Source: Streptomyces sp. Ag109_O5-1
GTDB taxonomy: Bacteria; Actinomycetota; Actinomycetes; Streptomycetales; Streptomycetaceae
DNA: 64,000 nt
Assembly (NCBI RefSeq): GCF_003814875.1
Contig: NZ_RKQF01000001.1
Location: forward strand, 9,734,001 to 9,798,000
Direction: 5' to 3'
The notes under the pieces are model-generated. The model did not search any database. It worked only from the letters and a program-made list of their open reading frames with translations, and was not told the DNA's origin. The position numbers and the translations under genes were made by a program. Of the stretch, positions 1 through 9,112 are shown piece after piece. Position 1 is the stretch's first letter, and each line of letters starts with the position of its first letter.

Positions 1-2
1 TC

Positions 3-1592
3 CGTCCGCAGCTGCTCGTGGCCGTACGGGAGACGGTCCGCGCGTGGGCCGCGGACGAAGCCATTTCCGTGGTCGTACCGGAACTGCGCAAAACCACCGG
101 CGGTCGCGGACTCAGTGCCGCGAGACCCGGAACCCCCGAAAGACGGCAACTCGCCGAACGTGCTTTCCGGGCCCTTCCGGGCGCCTCGCAATGCCTTCTC
201 TGGCACACCGAGGTCGAGGCCGAACCCATAAACATACCAGCTGGTCTGCTGGGCGTCGACACCGGTACCGCCACCGCCGCTCTGGAGCAGGCCCGTGAAC
301 AATTCCGGACCGGCCTGGTGCGCGCCCATCGGGAACTCGCGCCCTCCAAGGAATGCCGCTTCTACAACCGTCTCCTCGACGTCCCCATTCGCCGCGGCGG
401 TTCTCTGCTCCCCGATGTGCAACGGCACCTGGCGGAGTGCCGGTACTGCCGGCAGGCCGTCGAACAGCTCAGCCATTTCGACGGCGGCCTGGAGGTCCTG
501 CTCGCCGAGACCGTGCTCGGCTGGGGCGCCCGCCGCTATCTCGACTCGCGGCCCGGCCGTGGTGAGGTCGTCGAGGCATGGCCGGCCGACGGCGAGCCCG
601 TCCGTGCGGCGGCCTCCGGCGGCAGGCACCGCTTCGCGTCCGTGGGCGGGCGGCGCAAGGCCCTGGTGGCCGGTGTCGGCCTGGTCTCCCTCGTGCTGCT
701 CGCCACCGTCCTCGTGGTCAGAAGCTGGTCCGACGACAGCGGCGTCCCGCACCCCGGCGCGACCACCTGGGGAGCCCCCAGCGGCAGCCACACCCGGCCC
801 GGCCCCGGGGAGAAGCCGTCGGCGGCCTCCCCGTCCCCGGCCTCCGTGGGCGAGCCCGTCGAGCTCGCCCACGGCAGACTGCGCAGCCTCGACGCCGGGC
901 TCTGTGTCGACGTACGCGGCGACCGGGTGCGGGCCGGTGCGGAGCTGCGGCTCGGGCCGTGTTCCGACGCCGGGTCCCAGCAGTGGTCGTACCAGGACGA
1001 CGGCATGCTGCGCAGCGCGCTCGACCCCACCCTCTGTCTCGCCGCCGACCCCGGGGCGCGGAGCGTCGTCGTCTCCGGCTGTCTGGTGCACGCGGGCGAG
1101 GTGTCGTACGACCTGACGGTGGCCGGCGAACTGCTGCTGCGCTGGGACAAGGGGCTCGCTCTGTCCGCGGACGGAACGAAGGTGGTCGTGGCCGGCCGGG
1201 ACGGGTCGGTGCGGCAGCGGTGGGCGCTGGACACGGGGAGCGGTGCCGCGGCGGCGCCCGCGGCCGGGCCCTCCGCATCGCCCGAGCCGAAGGAGGCCGA
1301 GCGGACGGAGTCCCCGCGGCCGTCCCGACAGGCTGTCCCTGACCAGGAGTTCGGCAAGCCGCAGGACCCGTCGTACGGCACCCGGGTCGCGCAGGTCGGG
1401 TCCCGTGACCGTCCCGTACCGGTCGCACCGCCCGGGCTTCCCGGGCCCGCGGAGCCCGTCGGCGCCCTCGTGGAGGCCGCGGGACCGGTGCTGGACTCCG
1501 TGCCGGATGTCGTGAGCGAGGTCGCAACCCTGCCGGGCCGGCCGTCTCCGGTCGGCGAAGACGGGGCGACGCGCGGAGGCCGCACCAGCTGA
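3..1592 (+). CDS. Sigma-region-like, membrane-anchored ricin-lectin protein (5' end outside window)
   Basis: The frame is open from the first bases of the window, so the true start lies upstream; the first GTG inside is at 18. The N-terminal part resembles the end of an ECF-type sigma protein (LPGASQCLLWHTEVE, then a region-4-like helix pair). It is followed by a short zinc-binding anti-sigma-like block with a C-x2-C pair (HLAECRYCRQAVEQL). One membrane segment lies near codon 215-236 (about 660-720). The exported part has a linker, a ricin-type beta-trefoil (about 860-1235) with QxW motifs QQW and QRW, and a long Pro/Ser-rich tail. Such proteins are common in Streptomyces and annotated only as RICIN-domain proteins; ligand and role are unknown. 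A strong hairpin follows the stop. Confidence 0.8.
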   Translation, partial: RPQLLVAVRETVRAWAADEAISVVVPELRKTTGGRGLSAARPGTPERRQLAERAFRALPGASQCLLWHTEVEAEPINIPAGLLGVDTGTATAALEQAREQFRTGLVRAHRELAPSKECRFYNRLLDVPIRRGGSLLPDVQRHLAECRYCRQAVEQLSHFDGGLEVLLAETVLGWGARRYLDSRPGRGEVVEAWPADGEPVRAAASGGRHRFASVGGRRKALVAGVGLVSLVLLATVLVVRSWSDDSGVPHPGATTWGAPSGSHTRPGPGEKPSAASPSPASVGEPVELAHGRLRSLDAGLCVDVRGDRVRAGAELRLGPCSDAGSQQWSYQDDGMLRSALDPTLCLAADPGARSVVVSGCLVHAGEVSYDLTVAGELLLRWDKGLALSADGTKVVVAGRDGSVRQRWALDTGSGAAAAPAAGPSASPEPKEAERTESPRPSRQAVPDQEFGKPQDPSYGTRVAQVGSRDRPVPVAPPGLPGPAEPVGALVEAAGPVLDSVPDVVSEVATLPGRPSPVGEDGATRGGRTS

Positions 1593-1595
1593 TGG

Positions 1596-1628
1596 GGGTC
1601 CCCGGCTCCCCGGTGGGGAGCCGGACCC
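1596..1628 (+). terminator. Hairpin terminator after the ricin-domain gene
   Basis: The left arm GGGTCCCCGGCTCCCC pairs with the right arm GGGGAGCCGGACCC with only a 2-nt bulge and a GGT loop. It begins four bases after the TGA at 1590-1592. There is no T-tract, as is usual for streptomycete terminators. Confidence 0.6.
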
Positions 1629-2151
1629 ACCTCCACTGCCGCCTGCCCGGCCGGCGGCCATGGATGAGCGCTGCCCGCCGATCCGGCTTCGCGCCTGACC
1701 GACCGGATCGGCATGGGTTTGAGGTGCTGCCGCCGGCCGCGCGCCGTCCGGTGCGGGCTCTCCGATCGGTTTACTTCAAGGGTTTACGAGAATTTTCCCC
1801 ACCGTGTGTTTCATTTGCAGTAATACAGTTGGCGACAGGTTTTTGTCAGGCTTGGGTCAGGGTTGCCGCGGCAGCGTTCGCCGCGCGTCTCCGATGTGCC
1901 ACGATCGAGCCAGCGGGTCGAAGTCATCCGGAATTTACAGAGCTCGGCGCGGTCGCACGGTTCGTTGCGGCGGGGTGAGTGCCGGGTGAATGGCCGGGGT
2001 GCTTTGACGGGCTTGTGGCGGTGTGGCGCACGGGGTCCGCGGCCCCGGCGGGCGCTGATCCGTAGTGGATTGCTCTGATTTTCGGCTCTTGCGGTGAATT
2101 TCCCCGGCTGGCCGAATCAATGCTGTCGGGCGTGATAGCGCAGCGCCGTTA
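1629..2151. other. Intergenic region with AT-richer patches, no gene seen
   Basis: No frame here has convincing codon bias or a recognisable product. The stretches 1765-1870 and 2070-2150 are clearly richer in A+T than the surrounding coding DNA, as expected for promoter DNA. I could not assign a specific element other than the promoter that follows at 2152. Confidence 0.5.
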
Positions 2152-2181
2152 TTGACCCGCGAGTAATGAACTCGCTAGTTT
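2152..2181 (+). promoter_or_regulatory. Vegetative-type promoter of the lipid synthase operon
   Basis: TTGACC at 2152-2157 is a good -35 element. TAGTTT at 2176-2181 is a plausible -10 after an 18-nt spacer. Transcription would start near 2188 and give a leader of about 65 nt before the ATG at 2254. The only good promoter match I see sits ahead of the first gene, consistent with one transcript for the six coupled genes. Confidence 0.5.
2159..2175. promoter_or_regulatory. Palindrome inside the promoter spacer (candidate operator)
   Basis: GCGAGT-AATGA-ACTCGC is a perfect 6-bp inverted repeat with a 5-nt centre. It fills the spacer exactly between the -35 and -10 elements. A protein bound here would block RNA polymerase. 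No regulator gene lies in the operon, so any repressor must be encoded elsewhere. Confidence 0.45.
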
Positions 2182-2253
2182 CCGGTGGCCTCACCCCGAG
2201 CTTTTCGCCGCACATGCCCCCACCGTGCTGTCCTCCCGATTATTCGGAGCATC

Positions 2254-5200
2254 ATGACGTCCCCTGTGCGTGCCGTCGACCTGATCATGTGCATCACCCC
2301 TTTCGGAGAACCCGATACCAGGCTCGCCACAGCGGTCTGCGCCGCCGGCGGACTCGGCGTCCTCGATCTGGGACGCGGGGACCGAAGATCCCGGGAGGCG
2401 CTGGCCCGGCTGAAACGGGCCGCACCAGGCCCCTATGGCGTGCGAGTGGCCGTGGGCTGCGCACTCACCCCGGAGGACCTCGGCCCCGCGCCCGACACGG
2501 TGGTCCTGGCCGCCGACGCACCCTGGACCGTCGGGCAACTCGCCACCCAAAGCCGGGTGTTGGTCGAGGTGACCGACCTGGTGGGTGCGCGCGAGGCGGT
2601 CGCGGCCGGAGCGCACGGGCTGATCGCCCGGGGCGCCGAGAGCGGCGGCCGGGTCGGCGGACTGAGCACCTTCGTCCTCCTCCAGCAACTCCTCGACGCA
2701 CCGGAGCTGGACCTGCCGGTCTGGGCCTGCGGCGGCATCGGACCGCGTACGGCGGCGGCCGCGGTGGCAGGCGGCGCGGCCGGCGTCGTCCTGGACAGCC
2801 AGCTCGCCCTGCTCGCCGAATCCCGGCTGCCCGAGGCCACGGCGGCCGCGCTGCGCTCCCTGGACGGTTCGGAGACCATCCTGGTGGCCGGTCACCGGGT
2901 GCTGCACCGCCGCGGCCCCGACGCCGTGCACCCGCCCGCCGACGACCCGGCCGCGGTCGCCGCGCTGCTGGGCGCCGAGGACCTGCGCACCCAGCTGCTG
3001 CCGGTGGGCCAGGACGGTTTCCTGGCCGCGCGGTTCGCCGAGCAGTGGGGTGATGTACGCCGGACGGTACGGGAGTTGACGGCGGCGATAAACGGGGAGG
3101 GGGCCGTCGCCGGTGACGCTCTGCGGCCCGGAACCTCCCCCATGAGCCGCGCCCTCGGGACCCGGCTGCCCGTCGCCCAGGGCCCGATGACCCGGGTCAG
3201 CGACCGGGCCGCCTTCGCCGCGGCCGTCGCCGCCGACGGGGCGCTGCCCTTCCTCGCGCTCGCCCTCGCCGACGGCGACCGCACCCGGGAGATGCTCACC
3301 GAGGCCAAGGCCGCGCTCGACGGCCGGCCCTGGGGCGTCGGCGTACTGGGCTTCGCTCCCGAGGAACTCAGAAACGCCCAGCTCGAAGCCGTACGGGAAC
3401 TGCGGCCCACCCATGCCGTCATCGCGGGCGGCCGGCCCGCCCAGGCGGAGGCGCTGGAGCAGGCCGGGATCAGCACCTTCCTGCACGTGCCCTCGCCGGG
3501 ACTGCTGCGGCAGTTCCTGGAGGCCGGCGCCAGGAAGTTCGTGTTCGAGGGCTCCGAGTGCGGCGGCCATGTCGGACCGCGCGCGAGCTTCCCGCTCTGG
3601 GAGGCCCAACTCGCCGTGCTGGCGGACCTCCCGGACGCCGAAGGCCTGGAGGTGTTCCTCGCGGGCGGCATCCACGACGAACGCTCGGCGGCGATGGTCA
3701 CCACACTCGCCGCGCCGCTGACCGCCCGGGGCGCGGCCGTCGGCCTCCTGATGGGCACCGCCTACCTGTTCACCGAGGAGGCGGTGGACCGGGGAGCGAT
3801 CCAGCCGCTCTTCCAGCGCCAGGTCATGGCGGCCGCCGCTACCGCCCTCCTTGAGACCGCGCCCGGCCACGCCACCCGCTGTGTACCCAGCCCCTTCACC
3901 CTCAACTACCACAAGCGTGAAGCGGAGTTGCGCGCGAACGGGGTCCCGGACAGGCGACTGTGGGAGGAGCTGGAGCGGCTCAACGTCGGCCGGCTGCGCA
4001 TCGCCAGCAAGGGCGTCGACCGCACCGACGGCGGCGAGCTGGCGCACGTCGATGAGGAACGCCAGCTCAACGACGGGATGTTCATGGCCGGCGAGGTCGC
4101 CGTCCTGCGCTCGGCGACGACCACCGTGGCAGCCCTGCACCATGCCGTGACGGACGGCGCGGCCGACTTCCTGGCGGCGCGGCCCACGGCGGCGCAGCCT
4201 GCGGAACCTCCGGCCCCCGCCCCGCTCGACATCGCCATCGTCGGTATGGCCTGCATGTTCCCGCAGGCACCCGACCTGGCCACCTTCTGGGCGAACGTGG
4301 TCGCCGGACACGACGCGGTCACCGAGGTCCCGCCCGAACGCTGGGACCCGGCCGTCCACCACGCCGACGGCAGCACCACCTCCAAGTGGGGCGGCTTCCT
4401 GCCCCGCATCCCCTTCGACCCGCTGGGCTACGGCATCCCGCCCGCCTCCCTCGGCCACATCGAGCCCGTCCAGCTGCTCGCCCTGGAGGCCGCCCGACGC
4501 GCCCTCGACGACGCCGGATACGGCGAACGGGGACGGGAGTTCGACCGCTCGCGCACGTCCGTCGTCTTCGGCGCCGAGGCCGGCAGTGACCTCTCCAACG
4601 CGGGCACCCTGCGCGCCGTGCTGCCCTCCTACTACGGCAAGGTCCCCGAGGGACTGGAGGACCAGCTGCCCCGGCTCACCGAGGACTCCTTCCCGGGGAT
4701 GCTCGCCAACGTCATCTCGGGCCGCATCGCCAACCGTCTCGACCTCGGCGGCGCCAACTACACCGTCGACGCCGCCTGCGCCTCCTCGCTCGCCGCCGTC
4801 GACGTCGCCTGCAAGGAACTCGGCGCCGGAACCAGCGACGTCGTGCTGTGCGGCGGCGCCGACCTGCACAACGGCATCAACGACTACGTCCTCTTCTCCT
4901 CGGTGCACGCCCTCTCGCCGACCGGCCGCTCCCGCGCCTTCGACGGCTCCGCCGACGGCATCGCGCTCGGCGAGGGCGTGGCGTGTGTGGTCCTGAAGCG
5001 GCTGGCGGATGCCGAGCGTGACGGCGACCGCATCTACGGTGTGATCAAGGGCCTCGGGTCGTCGAGTGACGGCCGTTCCCTGGGACTGACCGCCCCCCGC
5101 CCCGAGGGCCAGCGGGCCGCGCTGCTCCGTGCCTACCGCAACGCCGGTATCTCCCCGGCACAGATCGGCCTGGTCGAGGCGCACGGCACCGGGACCGTCG

Positions 5201-8200
5201 TCGGTGACCGCACCGAACTCACCATCCTCAGCGAGGTGTTCGCGGAGGCCGGTGCGATGAACGGCGGTTGTGCGCTGGGATCGGTCAAGTCCCAGATCGG
5301 GCACACCAAGTGCGCCGCCGGGCTCGCCGGGCTGATCAAGACCACCCTCGCCCTGCACACCGGTGTCAAGCCGCCCACCCTGCACATCGACCGGCCCAAC
5401 CCGGCCTGGAAGGAGGACGACAGCCCGTTCGCCTTCCACACCGAGGCCCGGCCCTGGGCCACTCCGGCCGCCGAACGGGTTGCGGGAGTCAGCGCGTTCG
5501 GCTTCGGCGGCACCAACTTCCACGTGGTGGTCAGTGCGTACGACAGCGCCGTGCCGCCGGAGCAGGCACTGGACGCCTGGCCCGCCGAGCTGTTCCTGTT
5601 CAGGGGGCGGGACGAGAAGGCCGCCCACCGAGGCGTCGAGGAGATCCTGCGGGCCGCGGAGACAGGCTCCTGGCGGCTGCGTGACCTCGCGCTGGCAACC
5701 GCCCGCCGGGCGGACGCCTCGCACGAACCGGTACGGGCCGCGGTGGTCGCGGACGACGTGGCCGGGCTGGCCGGACAGCTGCGCCGGGTCCTCGCGGGGG
5801 AGCACGATCCGCGCACCGGGATCCACCTGGCCGATGCACAACACGGTACGGACGCCAAGGTCGCGTTCCTCTTCCCCGGCCAGGGCAGCCAGCGTCCCGG
5901 CATGCTCGCCGACGTCCTCATCGCCTTCCCGGAGCTGCAGCACTACCTCCAGCTCGGCCGGGCCCACGCCGACACCCTCTACCCGCCCACCGCCTTCGAC
6001 GACACCGCCCGTGAGCGCCGCCGGACCGCCCTCACCGACACCAGGGCCGCCCAGCCCGCCCTCGGCATCACCGGCCTCGCCGCCCACGCCCTTCTGACGG
6101 CGGCAGGGGTCCGCCCCGACATGGCCGCCGGACACAGCTACGGCGAACTCGTCGCCCTCAGCGCGGCCGGCGCCCTGACCCCGGAGACTCTCCTGGAGCT
6201 GAGCGCCGAACGCGCCGCCGCGATCCTGGCCGCCGCCGGAGACGAACCCGGCACCATGGCCGCCGTGTCCGCCGGGGCGGAGGACGTGGAGCGTGCGCTG
6301 CGCACCACCGGAGCTCCGGGACAGGTCGTGCTCGCCAACCACAACTCGCCCCAGCAGACGGTGATCTCGGGCCCGACGGAGGAAGTGACCGAGGCGGTAC
6401 GGCTGTTGCGCGAGTCGGGATTCGGGGCGAAACGCATTCCGGTCGCCTGCGCCTTCCACAGCCCGGTCGTGGCGAACGCGGGGCAGCGGTTCGCCGAGGT
6501 CCTCGCCGAACGGGCCGTACTGCCGCCCGAGTTCCCGGTGTGGTCCAACCGCACCGCGGCCCCCTACCCGCCGGACGCCGACGCCGTACGTGCCGAACTC
6601 GCCGCCCAGATCGGCTCGCCCGTCGCCTTCGCCGCCCAGATCGAGGCGATGTACGAGGCGGGGGCCCGCGTCTTCGTCGAGGCCGGGCCCGGGACTGTCC
6701 TCACCCGGCTCGTCGGGCAGATCCTCGGCGACCGTCCGCACACCACCGTGGCCTGCGAACCCCGCGCCGGCAGCGGACTGCGCGGCTGGCTCGACGCACT
6801 CGCCCAGCTGGCCGTGACCGGAATCCCGGTGCGCACCGCCTGGCTGCTGCGCGGCCGGGACGCCGTGGACGCCGTCCGCACTCCGGCGCCGAAGCGGCCC
6901 GGCTGGACCGTCGACGGACAACTCGTGCGCACCGCCGCCGGAGACCTCCTGCCCGGTGCCCTCGCACCGGCCCGACGAGTCGTGGAGACGACGACTGTGA
7001 CGACGAACCAGCCGCACGGCACACCGGCCGACCAGGACGCCCTGATATCCGAATTCCTGCGCACCAGCCGGGAGATGATCGCCGCGCAGCGCGATGTGCT
7101 GCTCACCTACTTCGGGGCGGCGCCGGGGGCGGTACCCACGGCCCCCGCCGCACCGGTGGCTCCGCAGCCGCAGCCGCAGCGGCAGCAGTGGCAACCGCAG
7201 CCGGTCGCCGAGATCGCCGCACCGCAGCCGGAGGCAGCGGCCGCACCGGTCGTCGAGCAGTCCGCGGAGACCGACGTCGAGCGGGTCGTCCTGGAGATCA
7301 TCAGTGAGCGCACCGGCTACCCCGTCGACATGATCGAGCCCGACCTCGATCTGGAGGCGGACCTGAGCATCGACTCGATCAAACGGGCCGAGATCGCGGG
7401 GGAGCTGGCGAAGCGGCTCGGGATCGCGGGCGGCGCCGAGACCCTGGACGACGGCGAGTTGGAGGAGCTGGCCAAGGCGCGTACGGCGGCCGCGGTGACG
7501 GGATGGCTCACGGCTCGCGTCGGAGGGGGCGCCGGGACGGAGACCATCGACGCAGCGGAATCGGTGGCCGCCGTCACGGCGGAACCGGTGGCCGCCGTCG
7601 GAGCGGAGCCGCCGGCCGCCGCAGGGTCCGAAGAGCCCGTCCCGGGTGAGGCCCCGAAGCGGTTCGAGATGCGGCCCGTCGTGCTGGCACAGCCGGCTGC
7701 GGCGGCCGACCCGGCCGCCCTGCTCGCGGGCAGGCGGTTCTTCGTTCTCGGGGACGGCGCGCAGGTGGCGCAACGGCTCTCCGCGCACGGCGCCGAGGTG
7801 GTGACCGTCGCGCCGGATCGGCTGCTCGGGGAGTCGGACGGGACCGTGGACGGCGTGCTGTACCTGGGCGCCCTGCCCGGCAACGGCGACTCACCGGTGC
7901 TGCCGGACTCCTTCCCCGTGCTGCGGGCGGCCCTCGCGCGCGGCCCGCGCTGGCTGCTGGCCGCCCGGCCCGCCGACGGCGAGGACGCGGCGCGCTCGGC
8001 CGGACTGCATGGGCTGTTCCGTACCGTGGCCCGGGAGTACCCGGACACCGTCGTCAGGGTCGTGACCCTCGCGGACACCGCACCCGACGTCGTCGCCGAC
8101 GCGCTGCTCGCCGAGCTGTCCGCCCCGGAAACGGCCCCTGTCGTACTGCGCACGGCCGCCGGCCGGCAGGGACTTGAGCTGGTCGAGGTGCCGTTGGGTG

Positions 8201-9111
8201 CGCTCGGCAGCACCGGGGCCGGACCGGCCGGGGAGGGGGCCGCCGAAGCCGCCGCGCTCGGCCTGGACCGGGACTCGGTGGTGCTGCTCGTCGGCGGGGC
8301 CCGGGGCATCACCGCGAAGTTCGCGGCCACCCTCGCCGCCGCCTGCCGCTGCCGCATCGAGCTGCTCGGCCGGACACCCGCGCCCACCGGCCCCGAGGCC
8401 CCGGACACCGCCGGCGCGCGCACCCCGGCCGAACTCCGCGCGGCGCTCGCCGCGCGAGGAGGACGCAAGCCCGCCGAGGTCAACCGCGAGGCCGAACTGG
8501 TGCTCGCCCAGCGGGAGATCACCGCCACCCTGGACGAACTCGCAGCGCTCGGCAGCGAGGCCCGCTACCGTGCCGTCGACTTCCGCGACCGGGACGCCGC
8601 ACTCCAGGCCGTCAAGGAGATCCACGCCGACCACGGACGCCTGGACGGGGTCGTCTTCGCCGCCGGGGTGATCGAGGACCGGCTGATCGCCGAGAAGACC
8701 CCGGAGTCCTTCCAGCGGGTGTACGGGACCAAGACGGCCGGCGCCGCCACCCTTCTCGCCGCCCTGGAAGAACTGCCCAACGGGCCCGGTTTCGCGGTGC
8801 TGTTCGGCAGCATCTCCGCCGTCCTCGGCAACCGCGGCCAGTCCGACTACGCGGCGGCCAACGACGCCCTGGAGAGCCTCGGCGCGGGCTGGGCGGAGCG
8901 GACCGGGAACCGCGCGCTGACCGTGCACTGGGGGCCGTGGGCGCCCACCGGCGGACACACCGGAATGGTCAGCCCGGAACTCGGGCGCGAGTACGCGCGG
9001 CGCGGGGTGAGGCTGATCGATCCCGAGGAGGGCACCGCCGCCCTGCTGCGGGAGCTCGCCTGGGGCGAGGAGTCCGCACGAGCCGTCGTCTACACCGCCT
9101 CGGGCTGGTGA
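2254..9111 (+). CDS. Pfa-like iterative synthase subunit 1: NPD-NPD-KS-AT-ACP-KR
   Basis: This 2285-residue protein is best started at ATG 2254 (GGAG at 2246-2249); a GTG at 2185 sits on the promoter and is less likely. Two nitropropane-dioxygenase/PfaD-like TIM barrels (about 1-270 and 290-600) are expected to be FMN enoyl reductases. The second has the motif GSECGGHVG with His439; the first reads ESGGRVG with Arg133 instead. A ketosynthase (658-1095) has Cys842, His977 and His1017. The acyltransferase (about 1202-1510) has PGQGSQ, GHSYGE with Ser1295, and CAFHSP, which suggests malonyl. After a Gln/Pro/Ala linker comes one ACP with LSIDSIKR (Ser1708), the PUFA-type ACP motif. The ketoreductase has GGARGIT (2014-2020) and YAAAND (Tyr2199). 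There is no DH or thioesterase. The next gene starts 1 bp after the stop. The natural product is unknown. Confidence 0.9.
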   Translation: MTSPVRAVDLIMCITPFGEPDTRLATAVCAAGGLGVLDLGRGDRRSREALARLKRAAPGPYGVRVAVGCALTPEDLGPAPDTVVLAADAPWTVGQLATQSRVLVEVTDLVGAREAVAAGAHGLIARGAESGGRVGGLSTFVLLQQLLDAPELDLPVWACGGIGPRTAAAAVAGGAAGVVLDSQLALLAESRLPEATAAALRSLDGSETILVAGHRVLHRRGPDAVHPPADDPAAVAALLGAEDLRTQLLPVGQDGFLAARFAEQWGDVRRTVRELTAAINGEGAVAGDALRPGTSPMSRALGTRLPVAQGPMTRVSDRAAFAAAVAADGALPFLALALADGDRTREMLTEAKAALDGRPWGVGVLGFAPEELRNAQLEAVRELRPTHAVIAGGRPAQAEALEQAGISTFLHVPSPGLLRQFLEAGARKFVFEGSECGGHVGPRASFPLWEAQLAVLADLPDAEGLEVFLAGGIHDERSAAMVTTLAAPLTARGAAVGLLMGTAYLFTEEAVDRGAIQPLFQRQVMAAAATALLETAPGHATRCVPSPFTLNYHKREAELRANGVPDRRLWEELERLNVGRLRIASKGVDRTDGGELAHVDEERQLNDGMFMAGEVAVLRSATTTVAALHHAVTDGAADFLAARPTAAQPAEPPAPAPLDIAIVGMACMFPQAPDLATFWANVVAGHDAVTEVPPERWDPAVHHADGSTTSKWGGFLPRIPFDPLGYGIPPASLGHIEPVQLLALEAARRALDDAGYGERGREFDRSRTSVVFGAEAGSDLSNAGTLRAVLPSYYGKVPEGLEDQLPRLTEDSFPGMLANVISGRIANRLDLGGANYTVDAACASSLAAVDVACKELGAGTSDVVLCGGADLHNGINDYVLFSSVHALSPTGRSRAFDGSADGIALGEGVACVVLKRLADAERDGDRIYGVIKGLGSSSDGRSLGLTAPRPEGQRAALLRAYRNAGISPAQIGLVEAHGTGTVVGDRTELTILSEVFAEAGAMNGGCALGSVKSQIGHTKCAAGLAGLIKTTLALHTGVKPPTLHIDRPNPAWKEDDSPFAFHTEARPWATPAAERVAGVSAFGFGGTNFHVVVSAYDSAVPPEQALDAWPAELFLFRGRDEKAAHRGVEEILRAAETGSWRLRDLALATARRADASHEPVRAAVVADDVAGLAGQLRRVLAGEHDPRTGIHLADAQHGTDAKVAFLFPGQGSQRPGMLADVLIAFPELQHYLQLGRAHADTLYPPTAFDDTARERRRTALTDTRAAQPALGITGLAAHALLTAAGVRPDMAAGHSYGELVALSAAGALTPETLLELSAERAAAILAAAGDEPGTMAAVSAGAEDVERALRTTGAPGQVVLANHNSPQQTVISGPTEEVTEAVRLLRESGFGAKRIPVACAFHSPVVANAGQRFAEVLAERAVLPPEFPVWSNRTAAPYPPDADAVRAELAAQIGSPVAFAAQIEAMYEAGARVFVEAGPGTVLTRLVGQILGDRPHTTVACEPRAGSGLRGWLDALAQLAVTGIPVRTAWLLRGRDAVDAVRTPAPKRPGWTVDGQLVRTAAGDLLPGALAPARRVVETTTVTTNQPHGTPADQDALISEFLRTSREMIAAQRDVLLTYFGAAPGAVPTAPAAPVAPQPQPQRQQWQPQPVAEIAAPQPEAAAAPVVEQSAETDVERVVLEIISERTGYPVDMIEPDLDLEADLSIDSIKRAEIAGELAKRLGIAGGAETLDDGELEELAKARTAAAVTGWLTARVGGGAGTETIDAAESVAAVTAEPVAAVGAEPPAAAGSEEPVPGEAPKRFEMRPVVLAQPAAAADPAALLAGRRFFVLGDGAQVAQRLSAHGAEVVTVAPDRLLGESDGTVDGVLYLGALPGNGDSPVLPDSFPVLRAALARGPRWLLAARPADGEDAARSAGLHGLFRTVAREYPDTVVRVVTLADTAPDVVADALLAELSAPETAPVVLRTAAGRQGLELVEVPLGALGSTGAGPAGEGAAEAAALGLDRDSVVLLVGGARGITAKFAATLAAACRCRIELLGRTPAPTGPEAPDTAGARTPAELRAALAARGGRKPAEVNREAELVLAQREITATLDELAALGSEARYRAVDFRDRDAALQAVKEIHADHGRLDGVVFAAGVIEDRLIAEKTPESFQRVYGTKTAGAATLLAALEELPNGPGFAVLFGSISAVLGNRGQSDYAAANDALESLGAGWAERTGNRALTVHWGPWAPTGGHTGMVSPELGREYARRGVRLIDPEEGTAALLRELAWGEESARAVVYTASGW

Positions 9112-9112
9112 G

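Noticed and set aside
2191..7788. A very long open frame of 1865 codons on the minus strand opposite synthase subunit 1
   Set aside because: It has no recognisable domain, and the opposite strand holds a continuous multi-domain synthase. High-GC codon bias leaves the complementary frame without stops.
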